NCBI GenBank assembly: GCA_002682825.1 | Contig: NOKP01000026.1 | Coordinates: 620,001 to 684,000 of the forward strand | Source of the DNA: Neonectria sp. B-13 | Lineage: Eukaryota; Ascomycota; Sordariomycetes; Hypocreales; Nectriaceae | Length of the DNA: 64,000 nt | Reading direction: 5' to 3' | Part shown: positions 11,179 through 22,774 of the stretch, one piece after another | Numbering within the stretch: position 1 is the first letter of the stretch | Layout: every line of letters begins with the position of its first letter | Made by a program: the position numbers and the translations under genes | The notes under the pieces: model-generated | Databases searched by the model: none | The model's input: only the letters and a program-made list of their open reading frames with translations | What the model was told of the DNA's origin: nothing

Positions 11179-12156
11179 GAGATGTCCGGGAGCGATTGAA
11201 CTATCCCACGATGCAGGACTGGAAGGACTCATCAGGTCGTGGAGCTGACAGGAGGTATTTTCCGAGGTACGGGCGGTCTATGTATGATGGTTCTCCCGAA
11301 GAAGACTTTTCAGAATGAATTAGTATACAATGATTAACTATCCCCAATCCAAGGATTTTTTCTTTACTTTACTTCAACGAGCTATGAGCTACTGTAACCA
11401 TGAACGTGCCTAGTAATTTAGTAACATGAACAAATAGTAAGAAAGTATCTATGCAATTTATTGGTCTGGGAGATTGACCATTTCGATTCTTGGTTGTAGT
11501 TATCAATGATGTATGATATATACGCCATAGCTTCGTTTTCCTTTTTCTTTTTGGGTATCGTAAGAGCCGAATTGTTCTCGCCTACCATGCAGACGGCTGT
11601 TTGTAGATCGGGAAACTCCTGAAATATTCAACGAACCGGGCTGCTTGAGCGTCCGAGCTACAGCCATGACTACGGTATAGTTCTGTCGCAAGCTGAGGAC
11701 CTCTGTGTGACCGTTCGGAAACGTCGGTGAGATAAGCTGGGTCATGGCTGACGGGATTGGCGGTTGGGGCGGGCAAAAGCTGCTTGACCCGGAACGCACA
11801 GACGAGAGCTATTGAAATAGTCGTGATAACCGAGATGCCGAGGCGAAGTCTGGGCAGCACTATGGCATACTTGCAAGGTTTGCCAAGGCGAATGAATTGA
11901 CTATGAGCTGAGTCCGAGAATGCTCTAGAAGTAAACCTCGGAGGGTGTGGTGTCGGTATTTATTATCAGACAAACGTTGTATGCCTCGTCAGAACAGGGT
12001 TTCCAGCGCCATTGAGACATATGTCCAGATAGAGGCAGAATCCGATAATTCTAGGCTGAAAAAGATTTCACCAATCACGCCTGAGCTCTTCCAACTTGCG
12101 AGGCGTTCGTAATGAAGTAATGGTGGCAAAGAAGCGACAAATCAACGCCTAAGCGC
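11179..12156. other. Intergenic region with weak minus-strand frames
   Basis: Two overlapping minus-strand frames (11503-11799 and 11582-11860) exist. The one with a hydrophobic N-terminal stretch has only a GTG start. Neither shows a known domain, so no gene is called. Confidence 0.4.
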
Positions 12157-12910
12157 TCAGCCAAGCTGAAGAGCTATGATTGACCTGCAAGCCTCATCTT
12201 GGTAAAACTCAAGTGACTTCTTCCCATCCTTTACACGAAGCATGGTGTGGTTCTATCATGATCAGTGGGCTGTGTTGAGTGCTTGCGCGAACTACTCACC
12301 ATACAATAATTCGATACATCGGTCCCAACAGTCTCAGGGGCGTGCTTATTGGAGTTTCTGGAGACCAATTTGACCCAATAGCCATCTGGATCTGTCGCAA
12401 TAGCAGAATCCCTGGATACAGCGTTGGCCAGCTTCTGCTCAAACCGATAGCCCTCATTCTCGAGACGCTGGCAGGCTGCCTGTAGATTATCCACAGTGAT
12501 GCAGATATATGTGAACCCCACGAAATGTTCCAGATTACCATTGTTAACGTGACATTCAAGATCAATCTCAGTACCGTGATTGTGAGTCAGCTCTATCAGC
12601 CCCTCACGATCGAACGTGCTATTTCCATGAGACTTTGCTTTCGCAGAGTCAAATCCGAGAAAGTACAGATCGAATTTGTGGTCAGGAAACTCGAGCTTGT
12701 CAACCAAAGTCATGCCTAGAAATTAGTAGAATTTGACTACACATGGTCAGACGGGCAAGGAAAGGAGGGCATTGTTCGGTCTTGATCGGGGTAGCTACCA
12801 GATTCCCTTGGATCCTTGACTCGGATCCTAGACTGTTAGTGTCGTAATGACGATTCCATTTAGGCGTTGATTCGTTCTTACATGGAGTGATTGAGCTTGT
12901 ACTTGCTCAT
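12157..12910 (-). pseudogene. glo1: Glyoxalase I (lactoylglutathione lyase), damaged copy
   Basis: Glyoxalase I isomerises the methylglyoxal-glutathione hemithioacetal; the fungal enzyme is a fusion of two glyoxalase domains. Exons on the minus strand: 12910-12882, 12827-12799, then a main exon to 12300, an intron at 12299-12253, and a last exon 12252-12157. The first domain is recognisable: MSKYKLNHSMIRVKDPRES, FPDHKFDLYFLGFD, GIELTHNHG-like ELTHNHGTE, and ATDPDGYWVKLV. If the main exon starts after the acceptor at 12737, it reads VKFY, then TAA (12725-12723), then FLGMTLVDK: the stop sits inside the conserved KFYxFLG motif. A second acceptor (TTTCTAG) would skip six residues plus the stop and keep the frame. 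The second domain begins correctly (NHTMLRVKDGKKSLEFYQ) and then loses homology and stops. The gene is therefore at least 3'-truncated. Confidence 0.85.
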
Positions 12911-13512
12911 ATCTGTGAAAGCCACCATCTTCCACCGTAAATATGTTATTCTGTCACACTCGACACGTATTCGCAACCCGCAAGTGGTGTTGCGCTCGAA
13001 GGGGATGATATTCAGACGACAGGAAGTGGCGAGAGGTTCTCAGCAGACTGTATCCTTTGTGTTGTCTTTGGCTGAGATGGGTAGTGGAGAATTTATGTCG
13101 CACCACGGAATCGATGTGATGATGGCTTTAATTTCCTCTCTGGATCGAAAGAGTGGTGTGGAGCTTTCAGCCAAAATCGGCGGCCCAGCTTGGCTTGGCG
13201 CCTCTGGCATCTTGGAAATATGAAGCTACACCTTAAATAGTAGCTTTAGCCTTGAAATACTCACTTGCGCTTAGTAAAAGCTATGTGTCAGATGTCAGCT
13301 CACCCCACATGGATGATGGCGGCTATGGTACGGATGGATGCACCAGGTGAGCAGGATTGACACAAATACCATCGGAACAGGCCATACTTTGCATTGGGAG
13401 AAGAAGTTCCTCCGCTTTCTCGACGTGGTAACTCAGGTCGATTGCTCAGCAGTTCATACTTGATCCAGCGATGACTATCAATCTCAAAACCGGAACCATG
13501 TGATATGTAAGA
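12911..13512. other. Intergenic region
   Basis: Region between the glyoxalase 5' end and the 3' end of the next minus-strand regulator. A plus-strand frame at 12891-13223 has no domain support and is rejected. Confidence 0.4.
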
Positions 13513-15497
13513 CTAGCCAAAAAGCGATCGCAAGTTATGCTTCTCCATAACATCAACCCAATGCACAGATCCAGGGCTTTGGCTCTCATCATCATATTCA
13601 TTCCAGACAGCCTTCACTAAACTCTTCGCCACCGAGATTGGCCCTGGGGGTAGGACATTGCCGAGTTCCTCAAGACGGCTCATAACAAAGCACCGTGCGT
13701 TGACAACTTCCGAGCGAGACTCGACCAGTGACGTTAAATCGTCAATGCCTTTATCCGCTTGAATGAGGTGGCCAATGTACTCTAACATGTCGCAGCCTTC
13801 GATAGACTCCGCATGGTCGAGCCTGGCAAGGCCCTGTCGAGGAAACTCGGCACCCTCTAACGTGGCTTGCGTTGGACCAAATCTGAGACCAGTGCTTGCT
13901 GTTATACAAAGCAACGGTTGAGTCATCTTACTGCCAGAGTCGGGAGGCAGTTGTTCCAGAAGTTGAACCAGCCGAATACTCAACGGGACAATGGATTCTT
14001 CCCAAGGCATCCAAGCATTGCCTGTCGACGAAGTGTTTATCAGGTCTGGGAAGGTCTGGTACACATGAATCAGCCCGGCCAACCGATATGCCTCTGCCAC
14101 ATCAACCAAGTGCTGCAATGGTGTCCTCTCGTCTCCCGTTTCACCCATTAGTAGGACGGGCGTGAAATCCAGATCAAGAAACCGTTCTTCCAATGCCTTT
14201 GCCTCTTCGAGGAAGACGGCATCAGGCTTTGCTGTTGAACCATGTCTGAGAGACATGCGATGGTCCCTACAGAGTCTCATGGTTTCCGTCAAAAGGCGAG
14301 AACATGTAGTTGAAACGCCAGTCCATGGGTGTGGTATCTCATCCACGTCTGGCTGGACTGGTTGAGCAGTGGGATGGCTGTCGACACTAACATCATCGAT
14401 TTGGTCGACATTGTATTGACTGAAAATACCAGTATCGGCGACCATGGATAAAATGAGTTCGCAGTATGTCCAACTTTTATTGAATATGTGCAAGAGCCCC
14501 CGTTCCTGGTCAGACAAGCTGTTCTTCTGCTGATTGATTCGAAACAGGAGAGCTTTGGCCTCCCGGAGATATGGGATGCCGAGTTGAGTCGCATTCAACC
14601 AGCAGATGCTGGTACCAACACAGAAAAGCCCATAAAGCAGTCCCAAGGGCGCTATAGGAAGTTCAGGGGATGATTTGACGCTTTGCAACTCCGACTTGAT
14701 TGCTTTTGTCGCTTCCAGAATGAGGGAGATGGATGTCTTCTTCATATGCGGTATCTTGGAGGACAGATATGCCGAAGACATGCTTTGGAGACTGGTTGAT
14801 ACGGCAGCTGACGTAGACCAGAGAGTAGTGGCTATGATGCGATTGAAGTTCATATCGGAGTCATATTGTGACCACAGGGCGCATACATCTCGAAACCAGT
14901 ATTCGATGAGCGATAGTGGAATGTCCGTCACAGCAGGAGGGATAAATTGTGAAGCTGTTTCTTGTGCAAATGGAGTAGCGGCCATGTTGGCATCGAAAAC
15001 GGACAGTTCGTTACTGCTACTCGTCGTTGCTGGGGTCGTCCAGCTCCATTGGAGTTCTTCGCTAGGGAGATCAAAGTCCATCAGAGGCAAAGAATCATCA
15101 CATGTCTGGAGGTCTGGCACGATAGGTAGGGGGCCAGACTCGGAAATAAAGCCCCAGTCAGTGGTATCTGAGCGAATTTCCTGGTGTGTGGCAGAAGATG
15201 CGGGGCTTGGTACGGCTTTCGATGGAATGCGACGCTTTTTGGGTTTCCCTGAATACATCTGTATAGAGCATCGAAAGTCGGTCTTTGGCTTCTCGTGTTT
15301 GGCGGACCATCGGAGAGCACGGCTATAACCACCGCATTGTACGCCTCGCGATGCGCACAGCTCGCAGGTGGGCTTGGTCTCATCACATTTGAGCTATCAA
15401 ATCAGCTGGCTGTTGCGGTTCGTGTGTGAGAAAGACTTGGGGAACGCACATGTCTCCCCCTGCATGTCACGCAACCAGATCTGGATCGGATAGACAT
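13513..15497 (-). CDS. Zn2Cys6 transcription factor
   Basis: Nuclear regulator of 642 aa in two exons, 15497-15450 and 15393-13513. The 56 bp intron (GTGCGT...ATAG) splits the zinc cluster; splicing gives SGCVTCRGRHLKCDETKP, then CELC and a final Cys in GVQC, spacing CX2CX6CX6CX2CX6C. A basic linker follows (KPKKRRIP). The middle and C-terminal regions are helical, of the fungal-specific TF type (residues about 150-620, for example LIEYWFRDVCALWSQYD). The start at 15497 is the only ATG directly upstream of the cluster. The gene is divergent from the permease at 17013 across 1.5 kb, so control of that transporter is plausible but unproven. It looks intact. Confidence 0.9.
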
Positions 15498-17012
15498 ATT
15501 CAGTTCGTCTGCGGCACAAAATGAAATGGCCTCTCTTGTTTCGGACAGACCGTCCCGTCGTGGGGAATCTCGTCAAATTGGAACTAGACCAAATGCGTGA
15601 CAGAGAGTTGCGCAACCAATCTGTCCAGGAACTGCATCGAGATTAACAAAGCCCGATGGAAGATACTGGACAGGGAAAGCAATCTGAGAGATGATTCAAG
15701 ACAAACAGGAGTTCAAGGTAGATGTGCTTCGAGGGGCCGAGGACAAAATGAGATAGTGCGGGGGAATCTAAGCATAGCCAGATTGGCAACGATGATAAAG
15801 GGAAGCTCTGACTCGTAGGTGGAGACTCATTGATGTCCAACCCTATCTCAGCCGAAGCAGCTTTCAAGATAGGTAGTGGCAGGTCTGGGTCCACTATTGG
15901 TTCATGTCGAGGCGGGGTCAACACCATCTTGAATGCCATCTCACATGTGGCTAGCGCTCTGTCGCCTTATCAGAAGAATATCCGGATATCAATTGAGAGA
16001 GCACTGAAGCTTTGTCATAATGTTGACTCTGAGCTATCGTGTAACAAGAATCACAATGCAGGCAATTTCCAAGTCGGTATTGGTAAATTACCTGCATGGC
16101 AGAGCATTTCAGTCAAGGCTAAGCATACTTCCACTACACACGAGGCCCTTTTGCGCTTGAAAACCGCAGGCCGTGTCTGTGCATGTCTGATAACGAGATG
16201 CCGGGCTCACAGATATCAATCGTCGAAAAGCAAGGAAAGATATATGGCGATGCCGCAAGGGGTGTATTGTTGACGATAATGCTGAGGGAATGCCTGAAAA
16301 TACTAATCCTCGGCTCAGAAATAAATCCCTTTCCCCTCGTGTCATAACAGCCATAGCTCAGCTCATGTATCGAACCTCGAAGGTTAATTTTCGCGTCTGT
16401 ACTTGGCCCTTCTCTCCCGATAGAAATATAGAAGCCCAGGCAGGATATTCTGGTAATCACTTCCCATTCAAGACACTCCCGTTTGGCAAAAACACCCATG
16501 CACATGATCCATCTCCTCATCAACATTTCCCAATTCCGCTGGCCCGCACTGCCACTAGTGTCACGGTGCACCCGAGAAGCTACTATGCCAGATATGGTAG
16601 TTATAGACTTTGCTAACCCAATGCATTACAAGCGTAAGTCTACAACTCCACCAAGAGGCCCTCCCAGATTCTTACTAGATCAGGATGAGGCTTAGTCTGA
16701 ATACCCCGTCTTTGTGAGTTGCTCGCTTGGCTTGATGCGTTTCGCATCACCCTCACTGATTAGCTGGCTATTCGGCACGTTCAGAGATTCGTTATCTACT
16801 CTACCAACCACCAAGCTCAGTTGACCCCAGAAAGGAGAAACAAGAAGCAAAAGGCCTTGGTAGAATTTGGTCTCGATTCGCCTTGGGAACCATATAAGTC
16901 CCCGTTGTCCACCATCTCAGCGACTGTGACCCCTGATAACTCAATGAATGCAACCAGAAAATAGGACCAAAATACCGTCTCATTGTGCGAGTCGATTGTT
17001 ACAACCGCCGTC
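15498..17012. other. 1.5 kb divergent intergenic region
   Basis: Several open frames of 60-150 codons exist on both strands (for example 15830-16273 plus and 16134-16571 minus) but overlap each other and show no domain, so none is called. It holds the promoters of the regulator and the permease. Confidence 0.5.
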
Positions 17013-19024
17013 ATGCTGGATCCACCACCTCACCACTCGTCCGAGGGTCACCTCCGACCCCGACTATCCAAATTAACCATGGTGGCAATGACGTTTGCAA
17101 TTCTCAAGTACGCCTCCTCCAACTTAACCTCACACGCCAGTATTTCTGATGTGATTTCCCTTATAGCACGTGGATTGCCTTAGGAGGGACGATAGGCATA
17201 GTGATGCCATCTGGAGGCCCGGTCGCGCTCCTCTACGGCTTCATATTCTGCGTTCTCTGCAATTTTTCTTTGGCGGCAAGTTTGGGTGAGCTGACCGCCA
17301 TCTGGCCCACGGCGGGTGGGCAATATCACTTCGTCTTTGCTCTTAGCACCCAGAAATGGAAGAAGCTCCTGGTAAGCAATAGGATACTTGAGCTTACTCG
17401 CTTCGTACAGCCAATACTGACGGTTTATATAGAGCTTCACTGCCGGTTGGATCAACATTGCAGGCTGGCTTACTCTGGTTACCACGGAAGCCTTCTTCGC
17501 AGGTATTTCTATCATCTGCATCGGGATGATGCAACAAAAGAAATGAGCTAACTTTAACAGCACTATTTGTCTCGGCCGCCTGTGTTGTTGCATCAAGCGG
17601 AAAATATGTTGCAGATGCATGGAAAACATATCTCATCTTCCTTGCCATCCTCACATTCTCCACGGCCTCGAATATTTGGGGAAATCGGATCCTTGGACTC
17701 TGGAACAATTTAGCCTGTGAGTGGCACGTCGCGTTAGCTTGAAATGAGCCTTGTCTGACAACAGTCTCAAGTATACTGGTCGATCTTGAGTGTGATTATC
17801 GTCAGCATCGTTCTCCTATCGACGTCAGATAAGACGGACGCTAGCTTTGTCTTCACAACCTTTAACAACGAGACGGGCTGGTCGGACGGCATGGCTTGGG
17901 TTCTAGGTCTCCTTCAATCTGCCCTGTCAATGATCGGATTCGATGCGGTGCTCCATATGACTGAAGAGATGCCGAACCCATCGCGAGACGCCCCTCTTGC
18001 CATCATGTATGCGATTGGAGTTGGGGGCACGACGTAAGACTTTCCATCTCCTGTCACCAAAGGCCATGCACTAACTCACCTAGTGGTACAATTTTCATCC
18101 TCGTCATCCTTTTCTGCCTCACAGATCTAGCATCTGTCATATCAACGTCCACTGGCATGCCTCTTATCGAGCTTGTTCTCCAAGCTACGGGTAGTCGAGT
18201 TGCTGCATGTATCATAAGCTGCATGTTAGCTGTATGCTTCATCCATGGTACTAACGGGTCAATCACCAGCGCGAGCCGGCTCATTTATTCCATGGCCAGA
18301 GATAAGGGGATCCTTTTCTCTGGGTATTTTAACCACATCGACCAAAAGTTGGAAGTCCCAACCCGAACCATCATGCTTTGCTACGGCTTTAATGTCCTCT
18401 TTGGGTTACTTTATTTGGGACCTGCAGTGGCCTTTAATGCCTTTATTGCATCATGCACCATTTTGCTCAATATTTCTTACGCATTCCCCATCTTCATATT
18501 GAATATTCGAGGAAGAGGAATTCTCGCCCAGCATCAATCTGCCGAAACACCTTGGAAACTCGGAGACCGCCTTGGTCCCGTTCTCAACTGGATCGCATCT
18601 CTCTATGTTTTGGTAACTTCGGTGGTAGGATTATGCAATCCAATAGGACCTGGATGTCTTAAACTAACATTACGAAACAGTTTTTCTGTTTCCCTCCAGT
18701 CTTACCTGTCACTGGAAACTTGATGAGTACGATAATTTTTCCCACTGCTGTAATAACAACACAGATATCTAATAACTTGAATGATAGATTATGTCTCAGT
18801 CGTCATCGGAATATTCGCGGTAGTCGTTGCCAGCTATTGGGTCGTGTGTGGCAAAACATTTGAAGGACCAGTAAGTATCGTCATATTTCTTCCATGTGTC
18901 CGGATTACTAACGTCTCCGCAACAGCAACTCGATGTCATTATGGCACAGAGGATACAAATCATGGAGACCATTGATAACCGCACTGCCAAGTGTGAGAAG
19001 GACCCGGATCGCATAGAGGCCTAG
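17013..19024 (+). CDS. APC-superfamily permease (GABA/choline-type amino acid transporter)
   Basis: Plasma-membrane permease of about 518 aa with roughly 12 membrane segments. Nine exons: 17013-17107, 17167-17371, 17433-17502, 17561-17716, 17772-18033, 18084-18624, 18681-18726, 18788-18870 and 18926-19024. Every junction keeps the frame and rebuilds family motifs: FAILNTWIALGGTIGIVMPS, GELTAIWPTAGGQYHFV, FTAGWINIAGWL, GFDAVLHMTEEMPNPSRDAP and RDKGILFSGYF. The C-terminal exons give FFCFPPVLPVTGNLMNY. The acceptor of intron 4 is AAG at 17769-17771, chosen because the CAG upstream breaks the frame. The family imports amino acids, GABA or choline; the exact substrate cannot be stated. The 518 aa total is typical for the family, and no damage is visible. 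Confidence 0.92.
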
Positions 19025-19605
19025 GCAATACATCTGGAGCTTTTAGTAGAAATGTAACCCAATTATAACATTCCGCAACTGATCCACCTTCCAACTTCTT
19101 AGCTAGCCGATACCCTCATTCCTACAGAATAACATGTCAATGATCAATATGCCCTCCTCAAGTCCCGCGCAAACCCGCAACAGGCTGAGAGGTCGGATGG
19201 CGAGAGAACGAGCGCCTAAGCCAAACAGCTGACTCATGAAATTAAATGCAGGATATTTTGGCATCGGCGAAGCAGAAGTATTTCCTGTTATGCTACTGAG
19301 TAACCTAAGTGTTAAATTGTGTTGTTAGTACAACCCGACTAATGTTATTAACTGTATCAGCCAATGTTTGGCTGTGATTCATGCATCGGATCAATTTCGG
19401 CTCATTTGCTCGTCTTATTTGATTACCTCGCAAAAATGTCGCAAAATGCTTCGTCGTCATGCGGCTGCAGCCTGCAGCAGGTCTGTTCATCAACCCCGCA
19501 ACTCAAGACACAGCAACCTGCCTGTTATCGTCGGCAGTCCATCCATCCATTCACATCTTTAAGAGAGTTGAACCAGATTCTAACAATTTGGAAATCGCGT
19601 AGCTT
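19025..19605. other. Intergenic region
   Basis: Region between permease and SGNH hydrolase. Small frames near 19305-19624 lack support. No feature called. Confidence 0.4.
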
Positions 19606-20447
19606 ATGCAAGATACAATTATGACACACAACTCCCTCAACATCCTTTGCTTTGGCGACTCCCTCACCCAAGGCTTCCACAACTATGGCCTGGGCGAGAG
19701 TCCTTACTCGGAAACACTGCAAACAAGACTCAGGGTCGCGTTTCCCGGCAGGGATATAAGAATTCGTACGAGCGGAGTGCCTGGAGATCTTGCTACGTCG
19801 ACATCGTTTGAGCGTCGCTTGCGCAAAGAGGGTAAGTAATGTCAAGCTACCCCTCAAAATCATCCTCGGTGCCTAGTCAAACTTCTTGCACTGTTAGGCT
19901 AACACTTGTCTCCCCAATCGTAGTAGATGCTGATTCCTACGATTGGGTCATAATCCTCGGGGGTACCAAGTACGTACTATTTGTATCATCAATCGCACAC
20001 TGGCGGTTTCTGACTTTGCCTACGTATGTATCAGTGACCTTGGGCGGTTGGTATCTGTTGAAAGGATCCTTGAGACTCTCAAGTCCCATTGGAATACCGC
20101 TATTGCGAAGGGAAGCAAGATTCTCGCCCTCACTGTCCCAGAATGTCGAGCTAAACCCAACTGGCTTGAAGCCAATCGACAGAAGCTCAATCAACAAATC
20201 CTGGCTCACTCCCAGCCAAATTTGTAAGAAACACTCCCCTTTCAAACGGGAGGGCTGACTGTGTGTCTAACTTGTAGGCAGCTACACTTTTGACTTGTAT
20301 TCCCATCTTCCGTATCACTCCCTTACTGAGGCTGAGCAGACACTGTATTGGGATGATGGGCTGCATCTGACTGCGGATGGCTATGAATGGATGGGAGAGC
20401 ATATAGCCAACGGCCTGATTCATATCCTCCAAAAAGAAGGCATCTAG
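19606..20447 (+). CDS. SGNH/GDSL-type hydrolase
   Basis: Small alpha/beta hydrolase of about 207 aa acting on ester bonds; no signal peptide, so probably intracellular. Exons: 19606-19831, 19927-19969, 20035-20223 and 20282-20447. Catalytic blocks are visible after splicing: block I LCFGDSLTQGF with the nucleophile Ser, a Gly in SGVPGD, block III GGTNDLG with the oxyanion Asn, and block V DGLHLTADGYEWMG with the Asp and His. The acceptor of intron 1 may be 19923 or 19926; both keep the frame. The acceptor of intron 3 is GCAG at 20278-20281, because the earlier TAG breaks the frame. A second ATG at 19621 is an alternative start. Intact; substrate unknown. Confidence 0.88.
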
Positions 20448-21273
20448 GCGTTGCGTTTGACCACTGTCCTGCAAAGATTTCGTTTTGTGATGGAAGGGTG
20501 GTTTATGATTCGTAATTCCAACTCAGTTGTCACGAATTATACTTCCGATCGAACCTGCATCAAGGTGCTTCAGCACCGGTACCGGATTGAAAGGGACCTG
20601 CAGATGCATCAATGTGCCTTGTAGTACAAAGCACAGTATCTCCCAGAGGAGAGGTTCTGGCTGACCAAGTAATTAGACGAATTTTAGCCGAAAACCTCGA
20701 TGCTTGCCTTAAGCCAACCGCCCCATTTATCGGCCACCCTCTAATAGAGTGCGATCACCTACCACATATGAGACGCCTGTCACTGCGCAGCAGTTTGACG
20801 ATGTTCCTGAACTTCCACATACTTATCTGCTCTTATTAAACTATAGGGAGGAAACTAGTGTAGGTTCCATGACGGGCAGACAAAAATCAACATCGATACT
20901 TAGAGCGTGGACGTGCGCTGGCGGCGTTGAGCCTACTCATTTGGGGTCTGAAACGGTGAAAGTGAGGGAAAGTGAGGCGGAAATAAGGCGAAAGTGCAAA
21001 ATTTGGGTGCGCTGGATCACATCAAGAGGTTATGCATGAGGCCAGCAGCTCAGTAACATGCACTTCCGCCGGTCGTGTATGAGACCAAACATTGATCGGC
21101 GATACGACTGGGGGAAGTCAGTATATAGGCTAAATGGCCGGCTCACCCCGACCACTGGCTGCTTAGGCACGTTCACAGAATGGTCGCTGTGCATAGTTAT
21201 CCAAACCCCTAGACAGGAAGAAGCATCAAAACTTCGACACTATCCCTTCCGTTTTCGTTAGCATTCGCCGAAG
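20448..21273. other. Intergenic region
   Basis: No convincing gene. Purine-rich sequence with repeated GTGAGG/GAAAGTG words lies at about 20956-20998. Upstream exons of the TPR relic could be here but were not identified. Confidence 0.35.
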
Positions 21274-22566
21274 GTGGAAACAATTCACGGGCTCATACTG
21301 CAAGTGTTCATTCCAGTCCCACCGGATGGAAGAGACATAGAATACGATGAAATGGATATTTCAGACCGTCTCGGGGAAGGATCTCCCAGAATAATAAGGA
21401 GCGTAATTGCTTTATGCAAATGGCTTGATGCTGAAGATATAGGTCACACCAGGGCACGAGACGGGCTCATCACATGTCTCTTAGAGCTTGTCAAGGTAAC
21501 CGTTTCTGACGAGGCTCTGAGCAGCGCTATCAACCTTGCCGAAGAGCTCTACGAACTTGATGCCACGACTATAGACGGCACCCTCCGAGGCCATCACGCG
21601 AACAATTATGCAGTAGCCTTATCATATAGCTACTGGCAAGAAGGAGAGCCCGAGGATCTTCATAAGTCAACTAGGCTCAGCGAAGAGGCAGTGACTGCCT
21701 CATCACAAGCTGGATCCGTTCTGAACAGGCCCAGAAGCACCATCCTGCAGCAGCCTAGCCTCGAAGTTCATACCCTGGCCACCCTAGCGGCCAGGCCTGA
21801 TGAGCCCTTCCAACCGTCGGGGTCCTTGAACAACCTGGACCGTTCCATCGATATTATGGATAGGCTGATTGTAGCTGTCCCTTGGGAGAGCTGGCAGGAT
21901 AGTCGAGCGGAGTGGCTCGATAATCTCGCTGCCAGCCTGCGGAGACACTACGAGCAGGACGAGGGCGACTCTCACAGCGATATAGGCCGAGCTATTGAGC
22001 TTTCACGGGAGGCTCTGATTTTTACTGGCGAGAATGATCCTCAGAGGCCACTGGCGCTGTGTACTCTTGCAAATGCGCTTGGCGAGTTCGGGGCACCAAG
22101 CCAGATGGACGACCTTGGCGAGGCCGTCAATCTCCTTTGCGAAGCACATGGGATCACCTCCGCGCAACAGACCAAGGGCATCGAGATAGGCTTTAACATC
22201 GTGATGCGACTCTTTCAGAGACGCGAAATGACTGACATTGACTCAGAGACAAAGACGAACCTCGACGAGGCTATCGAGATCGCAACATCAACGTTCAACA
22301 GCACGCCAGATGACCACCCCGGTCTAGCATATCTGCAGAGTTTCCTCGGTCTGTTCTCCTACTCTTGATTCCGTCGGGCCCCCTCGGATTCCGGTGTACG
22401 AGAGGCTCTGAAATATCTCTGGGAGGCTCTCCGCAGCACCCACTACCCCTCAGCCTTTCGCCGTGTGCAGGCCGGCCAGATGATCCTTCATGAATGCAAT
22501 CATATGTGTAGAAAGAGATTATTTGTGAACAACACCTTCTTATTTCCCAGTCAATTGTATCACTAG
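21274..22566 (+). pseudogene. TPR-repeat protein relic (fungal TPR-CHAT type)
   Basis: An open frame from 21274 has no ATG until 21352 and ends in a TGA at 22366-22368. It reads as tandem helical repeats typical of fungal TPR proteins that normally carry a C-terminal CHAT protease-like domain: DYLxNL-like segments such as RAEWLDNLAASLRRHYEQ, DIGRAIELSREAL and NLDEAIEIATSTF. After the TGA the same frame continues with good repeat sequence (REALKYLWEALRSTHYP, then RVQAGQMILHECNHM) to about 22512 and then degenerates to a TAG at 22564-22566. CGA to TGA would explain the first stop. The N-terminus is unclear and the CHAT domain is absent. Such proteins are linked to fungal allorecognition and programmed cell death; here the gene looks dead. 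Confidence 0.65.
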
Positions 22567-22774
22567 AGTGGTTGCGAATTCTATAGACATCTGAACGCTT
22601 GATATAGCATGCTGCCTGAATACTCTTCAGCATCGACACCCATCACCCTACATCCCTTCCACATTCATTCACAGACCACCCCATTCAGAAAGGACTGGCT
22701 ATTATATAATGCCATGTGCACATTGCTTGGGTGGGGGATTGCATACAACTCGCTTCTTCAACCGAAAGCCGTAC

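Noticed and set aside
11503..11860. Two overlapping minus frames with a hydrophobic N-terminus in one
   Set aside because: No ATG for the better one, no domain, and the frames compete with each other.
15830..16571. 147- and 145-codon frames between the regulator and the permease
   Set aside because: They overlap on opposite strands, lack domains and have no supporting splice structure.
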